This document shows positions 1-8,735 of a stretch of 64,000 nucleotides of DNA, piece after piece (positions within the stretch are counted from its first letter, which is position 1; every line of letters starts with the position of its first letter). The stretch comes from Actinomycetota bacterium (GTDB lineage: Bacteria > Actinomycetota > CADDZG01 > JAHWKV01): the NCBI GenBank assembly GCA_019347715.1, contig JAHWKU010000006.1, positions 51,179 through 115,178 of the forward strand. The letters are read 5' to 3'. Below the pieces are notes generated by a model. The model did no database searches. It was not told where the DNA came from and saw nothing but the letters and a program-made list of their open reading frames with translations. Position numbers and translations under genes: made by a program.

Positions 1-1
1 A

Positions 2-1228
2 GACGTCGTGGTTCTCGAGAGGCTCATCGAAAGAAACGAAGCCTACTTAGCCTCATACCGCGAGAAAATGAAGTGCGACCTAGGCGACTTCGAAAGCTAT
101 CGCCAGCTCTGGGAGGAGGCGACGAAGCTGGAGCGGAGTTCGGGCCGGTGGCAGAAATCCAGCAGCATGCGCGAGACACGGCGGACGTTTGCTCACTCCA
201 GGCCGGGTCAAGTGCTCGTGATGGATGTGAAAAAAGTCCAGGGTCCCGTCGTCGTGGTTTCAACCGAGCAGACCAAGAGAGGAGAACCCCGCCTCGTTGT
301 TTTGACCGATCGAGATCGGATCCTTCGATTGTCACCGCGAGAGTTTGCAGAGCCTCCTCGCTCGGTCACCACTATGCCGATTGCCAAAGGGATCCGCGGA
401 GGGAGAGTTCCGCCCCAGATCCGTAAACAACTCGTGTCGAGACTGAGGCAGCTAGACCTTCCGGCCAAAGAGTCCAAGACATCGAATAACGCACCCGATG
501 AGGAGAGCCGCCGGCTAAGCGACCTGCGAGAGGCGCTCCAGTCCCATCCTTGTCACGGCTGCCCGGACGTTAAGAGACACCTCCAGTGGGCGGAGCGGGC
601 CGGAAGGCTGGAACGAGAGATCGCAGGACTGAGGAAGCGGGTGCGGTCCCGAACCGGGACGCTGGCGCGCAAATTTGAAAAGGTCCTGGGCATCCTTCGG
701 GAGTACGACTGTCTCCAAGGGTTTGACCTCGCCCCCAAAGGGCTGCTTCTTGCCCGCATCTACAACGAGAACGACCTCCTTCTTACTGATGTCCTGTGGC
801 AGGACTGGCTCGAAGGGCTGGATGCTCCTGAGCTTGCGGCCGTCGTCTCATCCTTCGTGTTCGAAAGTCGCGGGCCTGCCGAGGTTCCCGGCTCCATGCC
901 CACTTCGGCTACGCGGGCCATTTTTGCCAAGATCGAGCGCCTTCATACAAAACTCAAGGCGGCTGAGGACAGAGCCGGGCTCGAGCTCACAAGAGGCGTC
1001 GAAAGCGGATTTGCTCAAACTGCGTTTCGATGGTGTTCAGGGGCCGACCTTGATGAGGTCGTAGAAGAAGAGGCCGCGGCGGGCGACTTCATCCGGTCGA
1101 TGAAGCAGACACTGGACCTCCTGAAGCAGATCATGGAGGCAGTTGACAAAGAGAGTCTGAGGGCGACCATCGGAACCGCCATCTCAGGGATAGATCGAGG
1201 CGTCATCGCCTATACCGGAGCGATCTGA
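2..1228 (+). CDS. helY: C-terminal part of a HelY/Mtr4-type DEAD/DEAH RNA helicase (5' end outside the window)
   Basis: Only the C-terminal half is present; the frame is already open at base 2 and the helicase motor motifs must lie upstream. What remains has a basic arch-like middle segment (residues about 60-150), a helical stretch with two cysteine-containing turns near CHGC, and a terminal DSHCT-like domain (LLARIYNENDLLLTDVL, then AAVVSSFVFE), which is diagnostic for the DOB1/SKI2/HelY group. Family members unwind structured RNA with ATP and act in RNA processing or decay in the cytoplasm. The stop is followed 36 bp later by a lipid kinase gene on the same strand. The family call rests on the C-terminal domain alone, so the helicase activity itself is inferred. 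Confidence 0.8.
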   Translation, partial: DVVVLERLIERNEAYLASYREKMKCDLGDFESYRQLWEEATKLERSSGRWQKSSSMRETRRTFAHSRPGQVLVMDVKKVQGPVVVVSTEQTKRGEPRLVVLTDRDRILRLSPREFAEPPRSVTTMPIAKGIRGGRVPPQIRKQLVSRLRQLDLPAKESKTSNNAPDEESRRLSDLREALQSHPCHGCPDVKRHLQWAERAGRLEREIAGLRKRVRSRTGTLARKFEKVLGILREYDCLQGFDLAPKGLLLARIYNENDLLLTDVLWQDWLEGLDAPELAAVVSSFVFESRGPAEVPGSMPTSATRAIFAKIERLHTKLKAAEDRAGLELTRGVESGFAQTAFRWCSGADLDEVVEEEAAAGDFIRSMKQTLDLLKQIMEAVDKESLRATIGTAISGIDRGVIAYTGAI

Positions 1229-1264
1229 GGGCCGGTATAGAGGCCTGGATAGAATCTTCAGCCG

Positions 1265-2188
1265 ATGGGCTCCCCGTTCGGAAAGGCCGTAGTGATCGCC
1301 AATGCGCGCGCGGGAAAGGGATCTGTTTCCAAGGATCCATCGAGGTATGAAGATCTTCTCGCAGCTGCCGGTCTCGACTTCGAAATTCGTCTCACCGACC
1401 GGGCCGGCCATGCAATCGATATCGCGGATGCAGCGTTGGACGAGGGAATCCGTTATCTGATCGCGCTCGGGGGAGACGGGACTATTCACGAGGTGGTCAA
1501 CGGGATGCTCCATGCCGACGGAACACCGAAGAACCCAGATGCAGTGCTGGGAGTTCTTCCTGCAGGAAGTGGAAGTGACTTCATTCGAACTTTCGGTTTA
1601 CCCCAGGCTGCGGAAGATGCAGCCAAGCATTTAGCCGGAGAGAACCTGTTCCTTATAGATGTCGGCCGCGTCGAATACCAGTCGGGTGCAGAGCGAAGGA
1701 GTGTCTTCTTCCCGAACATCGCCGAGGCAGGGTTGGGAGGGGACATAGTTCGCAGAGCCGAACGCCTTCCGAGATGGCTAGGCAAGTCCAGATACTTGTT
1801 CTCCTTCTGGATGACGCTGTCTCGGTACAAGGCAACTCAAGGCAGGATCACTATGGGCGATCGAGTTTATGAAGGGAAAATCACAAACCTGGTGGTGGCC
1901 AATGCGCAATTCTTCGGAGGGGCGATGAAGATCGCTCCAAGAGCTCATCCTTCCGACGGCATGTTCGACGTACTCGTCCAGATGGGGACGAAGGCGGACT
2001 ACGTCGCCGGAATCACCAAGGTGTACAAGGGCGATCACATTCCCTCGCCGGCCATCAAGGTCTATCTGGCCGCAAAGGTGGAGGTCACCACCGACGCGTC
2101 CCTTCAGGTTGAGGCCGATGGAGAGGTACTTGGATACACACCTGCAACCTTCGAGATCATCCCAAGGGTGATAAATCTAAAGATCTAG
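1265..2188 (+). CDS. Diacylglycerol/lipid kinase family protein (YegS/DagK-like)
   Basis: A 307-residue protein of typical length for soluble bacterial lipid kinases. The nucleotide-binding signature GGDGTIHEVVNGML lies near residues 68-81, preceded by an N-terminal NARAGKGS motif, and followed by VLPAGSGSDFIRTF, which matches the family's LPxGTxNDFAR loop with GSGSDF in place of GTGNDF. The C-terminal half is the expected beta-sandwich with VEADGE. It would phosphorylate a membrane diacylglycerol-like lipid at the inner face of the membrane. Substrate cannot be told from sequence. Its 3' end overlaps the converging gene at 2185 by 4 bp. A second paralogue lies at 60042-60959. Confidence 0.85.
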   Translation: MGSPFGKAVVIANARAGKGSVSKDPSRYEDLLAAAGLDFEIRLTDRAGHAIDIADAALDEGIRYLIALGGDGTIHEVVNGMLHADGTPKNPDAVLGVLPAGSGSDFIRTFGLPQAAEDAAKHLAGENLFLIDVGRVEYQSGAERRSVFFPNIAEAGLGGDIVRRAERLPRWLGKSRYLFSFWMTLSRYKATQGRITMGDRVYEGKITNLVVANAQFFGGAMKIAPRAHPSDGMFDVLVQMGTKADYVAGITKVYKGDHIPSPAIKVYLAAKVEVTTDASLQVEADGEVLGYTPATFEIIPRVINLKI

Positions 2189-2481
2189 AAGAGCAAGGAC
2201 ACGATCCCTCTAGCGAGGGTAAAGGCGCCCATCAGCACAAGCAGTATGAGAAAGAGAATCAGTGGCCCAGCCCACCAATCCGTGTGCCGATCCAGCGGTG
2301 GGGCCTCCCGCGTTTCAACATAGATCGCGAGGGTCGTTCCAGACTCATCGCGGATCAGGGCGTGCTCCTTTGTGCCGTCGTCGACCTGAGAGGCTTCCAC
2401 CAATAAGTTGGTCACCTCCTCTTTGGACATTCGCAGGACGGCTTCGGGAATCTGCCTCCCCCTGGTATCGCGTATCTCCAT
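2185..2481 (-). CDS. Small single-pass membrane protein of unknown function
   Basis: About 98 residues when read from the ATG at 2481; an ATG three codons upstream at 2490 is also possible. The first ~65 residues are soluble and charged (MEIRDTRGRQIPEAVLRMSKE), and the last ~30 form one strong transmembrane helix (AGPLILFLILLVLMGAFTLA). I do not recognise the family. No good ribosome binding site precedes either start, and longer versions would run into the acyl-CoA dehydrogenase start on the opposite strand. The 3' end overlaps the lipid kinase stop by 4 bp. Being tightly packed between two clear genes and having a well-formed tail anchor argues that it is real, but function is unknown. Confidence 0.5.
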   Translation of the reverse strand: MEIRDTRGRQIPEAVLRMSKEEVTNLLVEASQVDDGTKEHALIRDESGTTLAIYVETREAPPLDRHTDWWAGPLILFLILLVLMGAFTLARGIVSLLF

Positions 2482-2520
2482 GCAGAGCATTGTAGGAGGC
2501 GAGGTAGGATTTTCGTCTCG

Positions 2521-3675
2521 ATGGCTAGCCCGGAGCGCCTGATGCACCTTCTTTCCGAAGACGAACGTGCCCTTAGAAAGATGGTGCGCGAACTTGTCGA
2601 CGGAGAGCTGCGTAAGCTGTCTACCGAATACGAAGAGCGCGCAGAAGACCCAAAGCAGAGCTACCAGAAACTGGCCGAGCTCGGACTGGCCGGTATTCCG
2701 TTCGATCCCGAGTATGGCGGGGGAGGGGAGCGCTACCTCACATACCTGATGGTCATCGAAGAGCTGGCCCGTGGGTGGCTGGCGCTGGCCATTGGGCTAG
2801 GGGTGCACACCCTGGCCTGTGATGGTTTGCAACGCTTTGGAGACAGCAGTCTCAAGGAGCGCTACCTCGCAGACATGGTGTCGGGCAGGCGCTTCGGAGC
2901 CTATGCGCTATCAGAGCCGGCATCTGGATCAGATGCCTCGAGTCTTTCTACGAAGGCGACTAGATCGAATGGATCCTACCTCGTAAGCGGACAGAAGCAG
3001 TTCTGCACAAGAGGGGGTGAGGCCGATCTTCTGCTGCTCATGGCGAGAACTTCGGGCGAAGGTCCCCGCGGGATAAGCGCCTTTATCGTTGAGCAGGGCA
3101 CTGAGGGCTTCACTCCGACGAAAGTCGAAAACAAGATGGGATGGAGATCTTCTCCAACTTGGGAGCTGGTGTTCGAAGAATGCCCGGTACCAGAGGAAAA
3201 CCGCATCGGCAACGAGGGGGAGGGATTCAAGGTAGCCCTATCGGCTCTGGATGCGGGAAGGCTCGGAATAGCGGCGTGCTCCATTGGATTGGCTCAGGCC
3301 GCTCTCGAGGCGTCTCTCCGATTCGCATCCGAAAGAGAGCAATTCGGAAGCAGGATCATCGACTTCCAGGGCATCCAATTCATGCTTGCCGACATGGCGA
3401 CCCAGGTCGAGGCAGGAAGGGCGCTCTATCGTCATGCGGCATCGCTGAAGGATGCCGGCGTGGATTACTCGACGGAAGCATCGATGGCGAAACTATTTTG
3501 CTCCGACGTCGCCATGAAAGTTACGACGGACGCGGTTCAGATCCATGGAGGCTACGGCTACATCGAGGAGTATCCGGTTGAGAGATACATGCGCGAGGCC
3601 AAAGCGCTTCAGATCGTCGAAGGAACGAATCAGATCCAGCGAATGGTTATTGGGCGCCGGTTAGCTCCGAGATGA
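2521..3675 (+). CDS. Acyl-CoA dehydrogenase
   Basis: A 384-residue flavoenzyme of normal length. Visible family signatures are YALSEPASGSDASSL (FAD/substrate contact, residues about 122-136), the C-terminal QIHGGYGYIEEYPVERYMREAK signature split over residues ~340-360, and IVEGTNQIQR, whose Glu is at the position of the catalytic base of short/medium-chain enzymes. It oxidises an acyl-CoA to the 2-enoyl-CoA and passes electrons to ETF; chain-length preference is not readable. GGAGG-like sequence lies upstream of the ATG at 2521. The stop overlaps the start of the amidohydrolase as ATGA, so the two are probably co-translated, although they share no obvious pathway. Confidence 0.92.
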   Translation: MASPERLMHLLSEDERALRKMVRELVDGELRKLSTEYEERAEDPKQSYQKLAELGLAGIPFDPEYGGGGERYLTYLMVIEELARGWLALAIGLGVHTLACDGLQRFGDSSLKERYLADMVSGRRFGAYALSEPASGSDASSLSTKATRSNGSYLVSGQKQFCTRGGEADLLLLMARTSGEGPRGISAFIVEQGTEGFTPTKVENKMGWRSSPTWELVFEECPVPEENRIGNEGEGFKVALSALDAGRLGIAACSIGLAQAALEASLRFASEREQFGSRIIDFQGIQFMLADMATQVEAGRALYRHAASLKDAGVDYSTEASMAKLFCSDVAMKVTTDAVQIHGGYGYIEEYPVERYMREAKALQIVEGTNQIQRMVIGRRLAPR

Positions 3676-5261
3676 GCTATTCCGAGTCCGCATTTGTCCT
3701 TACCGCGGCCAAGATCCACACAATGGAGCCTTCGGGAGTTTCTGTGGACTGGATACTCGTCGAAGGGGAGCGCATAGGGGCGTTGGGCCCAGGCGATCCG
3801 CCCGGGGGGATGAAGAGGATCCACTTGGATGGAGTTCTCGTGCCTGGGTTCATCGACTCTCACGTTCATCTCACCACCACAGGTCTGTATCACAATGGGT
3901 TGGACTTGAGGGAGAGTCGATCGGTTGAGGAGCTTCTCTCTAACCTTGCCACTTATCTCTCAGGCAACGCGGACGACTGGGTAATCGGAGGCAACTTCGA
4001 TCCGGGACGCAATGAGGACGCAAGGATGCCGGATCGAAATGAGATCGATCGCGTGGTTGGACGGAAGAAGGCTCTTCTTTCCAGAGCCGACGGCCACTCC
4101 TGCACCGTTAGCTCTGCCGGATTTGACGCGATTGCCCTTCAACCAGATCTCCCCGGGATTGATCTCGACGGTGAGGGAAGCCCGACCGGAGTGCTGAGAA
4201 ACCAAGCGAACTATGAAGCCAGGCGACGGTTCTTCGGGATGCTCCCCGAGAGCAAGATTCTTTCTGCCCAGTCAGAAGCTTGCCGGCTGGCCTTGACCAA
4301 GGGTGTGACCAGCGTGCATGAGATGGCGGGTGGCAGCTACATGGGTGACAAGGATTTTGAGGTGATGCTGTCATCTTTGGAGGATTTCCCCATTCACATT
4401 GTCTGCTATTTGGCGACCCTCGATATCCAGCAGGTACTCGGCTCCGGGCTCAAGTGCGTCGGCGGAGACCTTTTCCTGGACGGCAGTATCGGGTCACGAA
4501 CCGCCGCCATGACCGAGCCGTATCTCGACTTCGAAACGCGGGGCCACCTTTATCACGAAGATGAGGAGATGATCGACTGGTACGTCGAAGCGTCGCGCGC
4601 CGGCTTGCAGACTGGCGTCCATGCCATAGGAGACGCAGCCATCGAGCAGGCCCTCAGATGTATGGAGGAGGCGATGATCCGCGTCGGCCCCGAAGGAGCG
4701 CTCGGTTTCACCAGACTGCGTCACCGCATCGAGCACTTCGAATGCGCCAGCCGCGAGCACATGTTCAGGGCGAAAGAGATGGGGGTCGTAGGAAGCGTTC
4801 AGCCTGCGTTCGATGCCTATTGGGGAGGCGAGTCGGGAATGTACGCCGCTCGTCTGGGCGAGCGCTGGCGCTCGATGAATGACTTCTCTTTGATGCATAC
4901 AGAAGGGATGGTCCTGGCGGGAGGGTCCGACTCGACGGTTACTCCTCTCGATCCTCTTATGGGCATCTCCGCTGCCGTCAACCACCTCTCGGGGTCTTCG
5001 GCAGTCACGCCGGCGGAGGCGCTGGCAATGTTCACCTCATCGGGGGCGTGGGCCGCCAGGCAGGAGAGCGAGCGAGGATCCCTTGCGGTGGGAAAAAGAG
5101 CCGATTTGACCGTTCTGTCGGGAGATCCACTTCAGACGGACCCCTCGGAGATCCAGCGCCTGGCGCCTATGGAGACCTGGGTCGGCGGGAAACGAAGGTG
5201 GAGGGGCGAGGAAGGCTTTTTCCCAACAGATCTCGAGAATGGCTTGCACAAGGACGGGTAA
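3672..5261 (+). CDS. YtcJ-like metal-dependent amidohydrolase (amidohydrolase family 3)
   Basis: A 529-residue TIM-barrel amidohydrolase. The metal-binding HxH motif is in GFIDSHVHLTTTG (residues ~60-72), followed by the family features LDGSIGSRTAAM, VHAIGDAAIEQAL, LRHRIEHFE and AGGSDSTVTPLDP, which hold the further metal and substrate ligands. A composite beta-sandwich at both ends (ILVEGERIGALGPG and the late KRADLTVLSGDPL) is typical of the superfamily. YtcJ-like proteins hydrolyse poorly defined amides; substrate unknown here. It starts with ATG overlapping the dehydrogenase stop by 4 nt. No signal peptide, so cytoplasmic. Confidence 0.85.
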   Translation: MSYSESAFVLTAAKIHTMEPSGVSVDWILVEGERIGALGPGDPPGGMKRIHLDGVLVPGFIDSHVHLTTTGLYHNGLDLRESRSVEELLSNLATYLSGNADDWVIGGNFDPGRNEDARMPDRNEIDRVVGRKKALLSRADGHSCTVSSAGFDAIALQPDLPGIDLDGEGSPTGVLRNQANYEARRRFFGMLPESKILSAQSEACRLALTKGVTSVHEMAGGSYMGDKDFEVMLSSLEDFPIHIVCYLATLDIQQVLGSGLKCVGGDLFLDGSIGSRTAAMTEPYLDFETRGHLYHEDEEMIDWYVEASRAGLQTGVHAIGDAAIEQALRCMEEAMIRVGPEGALGFTRLRHRIEHFECASREHMFRAKEMGVVGSVQPAFDAYWGGESGMYAARLGERWRSMNDFSLMHTEGMVLAGGSDSTVTPLDPLMGISAAVNHLSGSSAVTPAEALAMFTSSGAWAARQESERGSLAVGKRADLTVLSGDPLQTDPSEIQRLAPMETWVGGKRRWRGEEGFFPTDLENGLHKDG

Positions 5262-5271
5262 GGGTCATAAT
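5244..5271 (+). promoter_or_regulatory. Candidate sigma70-like promoter for the DUF4193 gene
   Basis: TTGCAC at 5244-5249 and CATAAT at 5266-5271 are separated by 16 bp, close to the vegetative promoter consensus, and lie 32 bp before the ATG of the DUF4193 gene. The -35 box is inside the 3' end of the amidohydrolase gene. This is a match by eye only. Confidence 0.35.
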
Positions 5272-5303
5272 CGCTTCTCGCTTGATGGAGATGAGACAGA
5301 AAA

Positions 5304-5615
5304 ATGGCGATTGAGGACCCAGAAGTAGCAGAAGAAGTGGAGGAAACCGCCTCCGACGACTCTGAGGAGGAGACCGATGTCGACCCCTCCCAGATCGAGG
5401 CGAGTTACGAGGAAGTCTTTACCAAGCGCGCTGAGGGAGAGGACGACGAGGAAGAGTCGCTGCTCGAGATGACCCGCGAGGAGAGGCTCGAGTCCCTTTC
5501 GGTAAGAGCGGTTCCAAGACAATCCAACGAGTTCGTCTGCTCCAACTGTCATCTCGTCAAACACAACAGTCAGCTAGCGGACCGTAGACGGAAACTCTGC
5601 CGAGACTGCGTCTGA
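5304..5615 (+). CDS. DUF4193 family protein (acidic N-terminus, C-terminal four-cysteine knuckle)
   Basis: A 103-residue actinobacterial-type protein. The N-terminal ~60 residues are extremely acidic (many EE, DDE and EEE runs). The C-terminus carries the hallmark EFVCSNCHLVKHNSQLADRR followed by LCRDC, giving two CxxC pairs that probably bind zinc. DUF4193 proteins are widespread in Actinomycetota and have no assigned biochemical role that I can name; the combination of an acidic tail with a zinc knuckle suggests an RNA polymerase- or ribosome-linked role, which is inference. The gene has its own candidate promoter and is followed one base later by the Lnt-Ppm gene. Confidence 0.88.
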   Translation: MAIEDPEVAEEVEETASDDSEEETDVDPSQIEASYEEVFTKRAEGEDDEEESLLEMTREERLESLSVRAVPRQSNEFVCSNCHLVKHNSQLADRRRKLCRDCV

Positions 5616-5616
5616 C

Positions 5617-7881
5617 GTGTTCCATGAGCTGTCCGCCCCGAAGGCGGCGGCCGCGGGAGCATTGTCTGGAATACTCCTGTTCCTCGCATTTCCTCCGGTC
5701 GATCTCGGCCCTGTTGCATTCATCGCACTCGTACCTCTAGCGCTGGTATTTCGCGGGGCAACTCCGCGAGTAACGATTGTCGCAGCCTGGTCCTTCGGGA
5801 TCGTTTTCTTTGGATCGCTGCTCTACTGGATCCAGCTCTTCGGCCCCGAGGCCTATACCGGCTTGGTGATACTTCAGGCCGGTTGGGTGACGGTCATCCT
5901 CGGAGTGGCTCGCCGCTGGCTGCCCGCTGGAGACCGTGGAGGCCTCCTTACCTTCTGTGGAGCTTTTTTGGCAGCGGAGTTCATCAGGGCTCAAATCCCT
6001 TTCGGGGGTTTCACCTGGGGTGGCCTGGCATATTCCCAACACGACTACCCGGCGTTCTTGCGCCTCACGGCTATAACCGGTGCATGGGGTCTGACGCTTG
6101 CGATCCTTGTCGTTAACTGCGCGATCGCAAAGGTGATAGAGAACCGGCGCCAACCTCTATCATCCTTGCCATTCCTCGCAGGAGCCGCGGCCATGCTTCT
6201 TCTCCCATTTGCTGTGCCTCTTCCGATGCCGGCTGGAGGGGAGGCGCGGCTGGCGCTGGTCCAGGGAAACCTGCCGGAAGCGCTGCGATTAGAGGGAGGA
6301 GGGGCTCAGGGTGATGATGTGGTCGTCTTCGAGAACCATGTGGAGGTGACTCGCCGGGTAGGGGAGCGGGTTGATCTTGTCGTCTGGCCGGAAAGCTCCC
6401 TCGACACGGATCCGAGATCAGACCCGTACTTCGGTCCCAGACTCGAGGAGATCATCAGCGAAGTCGGTGCTCCATTCCTCGTCGGCGTCCCCATCGACCA
6501 GCCCGATGAAACGTTTAGAAATACCAGCCTCTTCTTTGGTCCCGACGGAGCGCTGATCGACAGATACGACAAGCGACACCTAGTTCCGTTTGGCGAGTAC
6601 ATCCCGGCCCGGCGCTTTCTTGTGGGAGCCATGGGCAGTTTTGTGGAAGAGCTCCAGCGAGTACCAAGAGACGGGATCCCCGGCAGGGAAATCACGGTGT
6701 TCGATCTTCCCGAAGGAAGGTTCGCGTCGGTAATTTGCTTCGAATCAACCTTCCCCTCTTTGGTGCGCTCCTTTGTGCAGGAGGGGGCGCGGCTGCTGGT
6801 TGTCTCGACGAACAATGTCTCGTTCGAGCGTACAGCAGCGAGCCGCCAGCATCTCGCTTTCAGTCAGGTCCGGGCTGCCGAACACCGGATGTGGGTCGCG
6901 CATGCGGCACTGACCGGGATCTCGGCAATGGTCGACCCGGAAGGCCGGGTCTTGGAAAGGACCGAGCTATTCGAGCAGGCCCTCATCGAAGCAAACGTCA
7001 GATTCTCAACCGCTATTACGCCTTATGGGCGCTTCGGGGATTGGCTTCCCTGGATGACGTTCATTCTCATGGTCGGTTCTGGCTTGGCTCGCAGAAATGT
7101 GAGGAATAGACCTGACTCCAAGGCGTCGCTCTCCGATGACCCCCCAAAACCTCTGGTGGTCCTTCCCACTTTCAACGAAGCAGAAAACATCGACGCGATC
7201 CTTTCGCGAGTTCTGGCGGCGGTACCGGCGGCACAGATCCTCGTCGTTGACGATGGGTCGCCGGACGGAACGGCAGAAATCGTTCGCGGGCGCATGAGCG
7301 ATCATGAGCGAATCCATTTGCTCGAGCGCGACAAAAAGATGGGACTAGGGCGTGCATACATCGCTGGGTTCCAATGGGGACTGGAAAGAGGTTTCAATCG
7401 CTTCGTAGAGATGGACTCAGACTTCTCGCACGATCCTGACGTCCTTCCCGAGCTGATCGAACAGAGTGAGCTTGGTCTATCGATAGGTTCGAGATACACG
7501 CCGGGCGGGGGAGTGGAGGGATGGTCTCGTTTCCGGCATCTGCTATCCAGGGCCGGCAACCTCTATGCGAGGGAGCTCCTTCAAATCAGCACTAGGGATT
7601 CAACCAGCGGCTTTCGATGTTACCGGGTCGAGGTCCTTCGGAACATTGGATTGGATGCTGTGCGTTCCGAGGGCTATGCCTTCCAGATAGACATGGCATA
7701 TCGGAGCGAGAAACTCGGGTTTCCGCCAAAGGAGGTCCCCATAGTGTTCACCGAGAGACGTGCCGGAAAGTCAAAGATGTCCCACACCATCGCCGCCGAG
7801 GCCCTGGTAATGGTCACGCTCTGGGGTCTTCGAGACCTGATTCGAGGCGTGAGGCCCTCCAGGACCTCGAGAGTGGGATAG
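5617..7881 (+). CDS. Fused apolipoprotein N-acyltransferase and polyprenol-phosphate mannose synthase
   Basis: A 754-residue two-domain protein. Residues ~1-165 are hydrophobic with several membrane spans; residues ~205-470 are a carbon-nitrogen hydrolase domain with the Lnt triad visible as WPESS (Glu), YDKRHLVPFGEYIP (Lys) and VICFES (Cys). After a last membrane span, residues ~508-754 are a GT2 domain: VVLPTFNEAENIDAIL, ILVVDDGSPDGTAEIV, MDSDFSHDP and GSRYTPGGGVEGW, matching dolichol/polyprenol-phosphate mannose synthases. The same fusion is known as Ppm1 in M. tuberculosis. The protein would N-acylate lipoproteins and make polyprenyl-phosphate mannose for glycolipid or protein mannosylation at the membrane. 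GTG start one base after the preceding stop; no better start is visible. Confidence 0.92.
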   Translation: MFHELSAPKAAAAGALSGILLFLAFPPVDLGPVAFIALVPLALVFRGATPRVTIVAAWSFGIVFFGSLLYWIQLFGPEAYTGLVILQAGWVTVILGVARRWLPAGDRGGLLTFCGAFLAAEFIRAQIPFGGFTWGGLAYSQHDYPAFLRLTAITGAWGLTLAILVVNCAIAKVIENRRQPLSSLPFLAGAAAMLLLPFAVPLPMPAGGEARLALVQGNLPEALRLEGGGAQGDDVVVFENHVEVTRRVGERVDLVVWPESSLDTDPRSDPYFGPRLEEIISEVGAPFLVGVPIDQPDETFRNTSLFFGPDGALIDRYDKRHLVPFGEYIPARRFLVGAMGSFVEELQRVPRDGIPGREITVFDLPEGRFASVICFESTFPSLVRSFVQEGARLLVVSTNNVSFERTAASRQHLAFSQVRAAEHRMWVAHAALTGISAMVDPEGRVLERTELFEQALIEANVRFSTAITPYGRFGDWLPWMTFILMVGSGLARRNVRNRPDSKASLSDDPPKPLVVLPTFNEAENIDAILSRVLAAVPAAQILVVDDGSPDGTAEIVRGRMSDHERIHLLERDKKMGLGRAYIAGFQWGLERGFNRFVEMDSDFSHDPDVLPELIEQSELGLSIGSRYTPGGGVEGWSRFRHLLSRAGNLYARELLQISTRDSTSGFRCYRVEVLRNIGLDAVRSEGYAFQIDMAYRSEKLGFPPKEVPIVFTERRAGKSKMSHTIAAEALVMVTLWGLRDLIRGVRPSRTSRVG

Positions 7882-7956
7882 GCAGCAAGAGGTATAACTG
7901 CTTACAGAACAACTATTTAGTTATTACATCCCCACGACGCAGGGCTCTTCCTCGGA

Positions 7957-8625
7957 TTAGTCCCGGGTCATCGCGGTAGCGATGTCGGCCTCGTTGCCCG
8001 CCGAGTCCGCAAGGGTCCACCATGCGGGTGCGAACTGGTCGCGCACCATGCGACCGCCGGCGGCGAGCGCCGCCGCGACCCGGGCTTCGGCCTGTTCGTA
8101 AGGCACCCATATGGCGACATGGATCGCGCCCCCGCCGTCCGCACGAGGCTCGTCCATCGGCTCAAACCAGAACGCCGGCCCCCTGGCTCGCGGATCGACG
8201 AGGTCCTCCTCGGGGCTGTCCCCGCGAGGCTCGTATCCGAGCACGGCCTTCCAGAACGGCATGACCTCCGCCGTAACGGGGGCCCCGGGGATAACCAGCA
8301 CGGTCTGAACCGACGACGGATCGGCCGCCACGCCTTGTTCTCGAGCCACTGCCGAGATCTCCCGGGCCAGCTGAACATCACGTTGGCTCATCCCGTAGTA
8401 GTCATCAGTGATCGTGGTGAGCCGTACGGTTACGCCGTCATGCCGCACATCGACGTCGGGGTGGTGATCGTCGAGGTCGGGCAGCTCGGCAATAGCGCTA
8501 ACGAGCCTAGCCCCCGCAGCAAATGATCCGGTTCGGAAGAAGGTGCAGGCCCCCTCACCCAGTACACGCCAGTCCCCCACGCCTTCGGACTCCTGGAACT
8601 GCCGCGGCGTAATCCCATCCCTCAT
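7957..8625 (-). CDS. Pterin-4a-carbinolamine dehydratase-like domain fused to a VOC (glyoxalase-fold) domain
   Basis: 222 residues. Residues ~25-100 resemble 4a-hydroxytetrahydrobiopterin dehydratase, with the DDHHPDVDVRHDGVTVRLTT segment and a following DVQLAREIS helix. The His normally found in the LTTH motif is replaced by Ile (LTTIT), so dehydratase activity is uncertain. Residues ~108-222 are one VOC module (VLVIPGAPVTAEVMPFW, FWFEPMDEPRADGGGAIHVAIWVP, WWTLADSAGNEADIAT). Such PCD-VOC fusions are usually unassigned. By eye it has a higher GC and GC3 than its neighbours and is a single gene on the opposite strand, suggesting recent acquisition. ATG start at 8625. Confidence 0.8.
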   Translation of the reverse strand: MRDGITPRQFQESEGVGDWRVLGEGACTFFRTGSFAAGARLVSAIAELPDLDDHHPDVDVRHDGVTVRLTTITDDYYGMSQRDVQLAREISAVAREQGVAADPSSVQTVLVIPGAPVTAEVMPFWKAVLGYEPRGDSPEEDLVDPRARGPAFWFEPMDEPRADGGGAIHVAIWVPYEQAEARVAAALAAGGRMVRDQFAPAWWTLADSAGNEADIATAMTRD

Positions 8626-8735
8626 GCACTCAACCTAGCGCCCTCCATATCGGGGTGCAACCAACTGGAGCACTGAGATCAGTAATCTCGCTTGGAAATA
8701 CCCCTTTGGGCAGGAAATTGAGGCAACATCGACCC

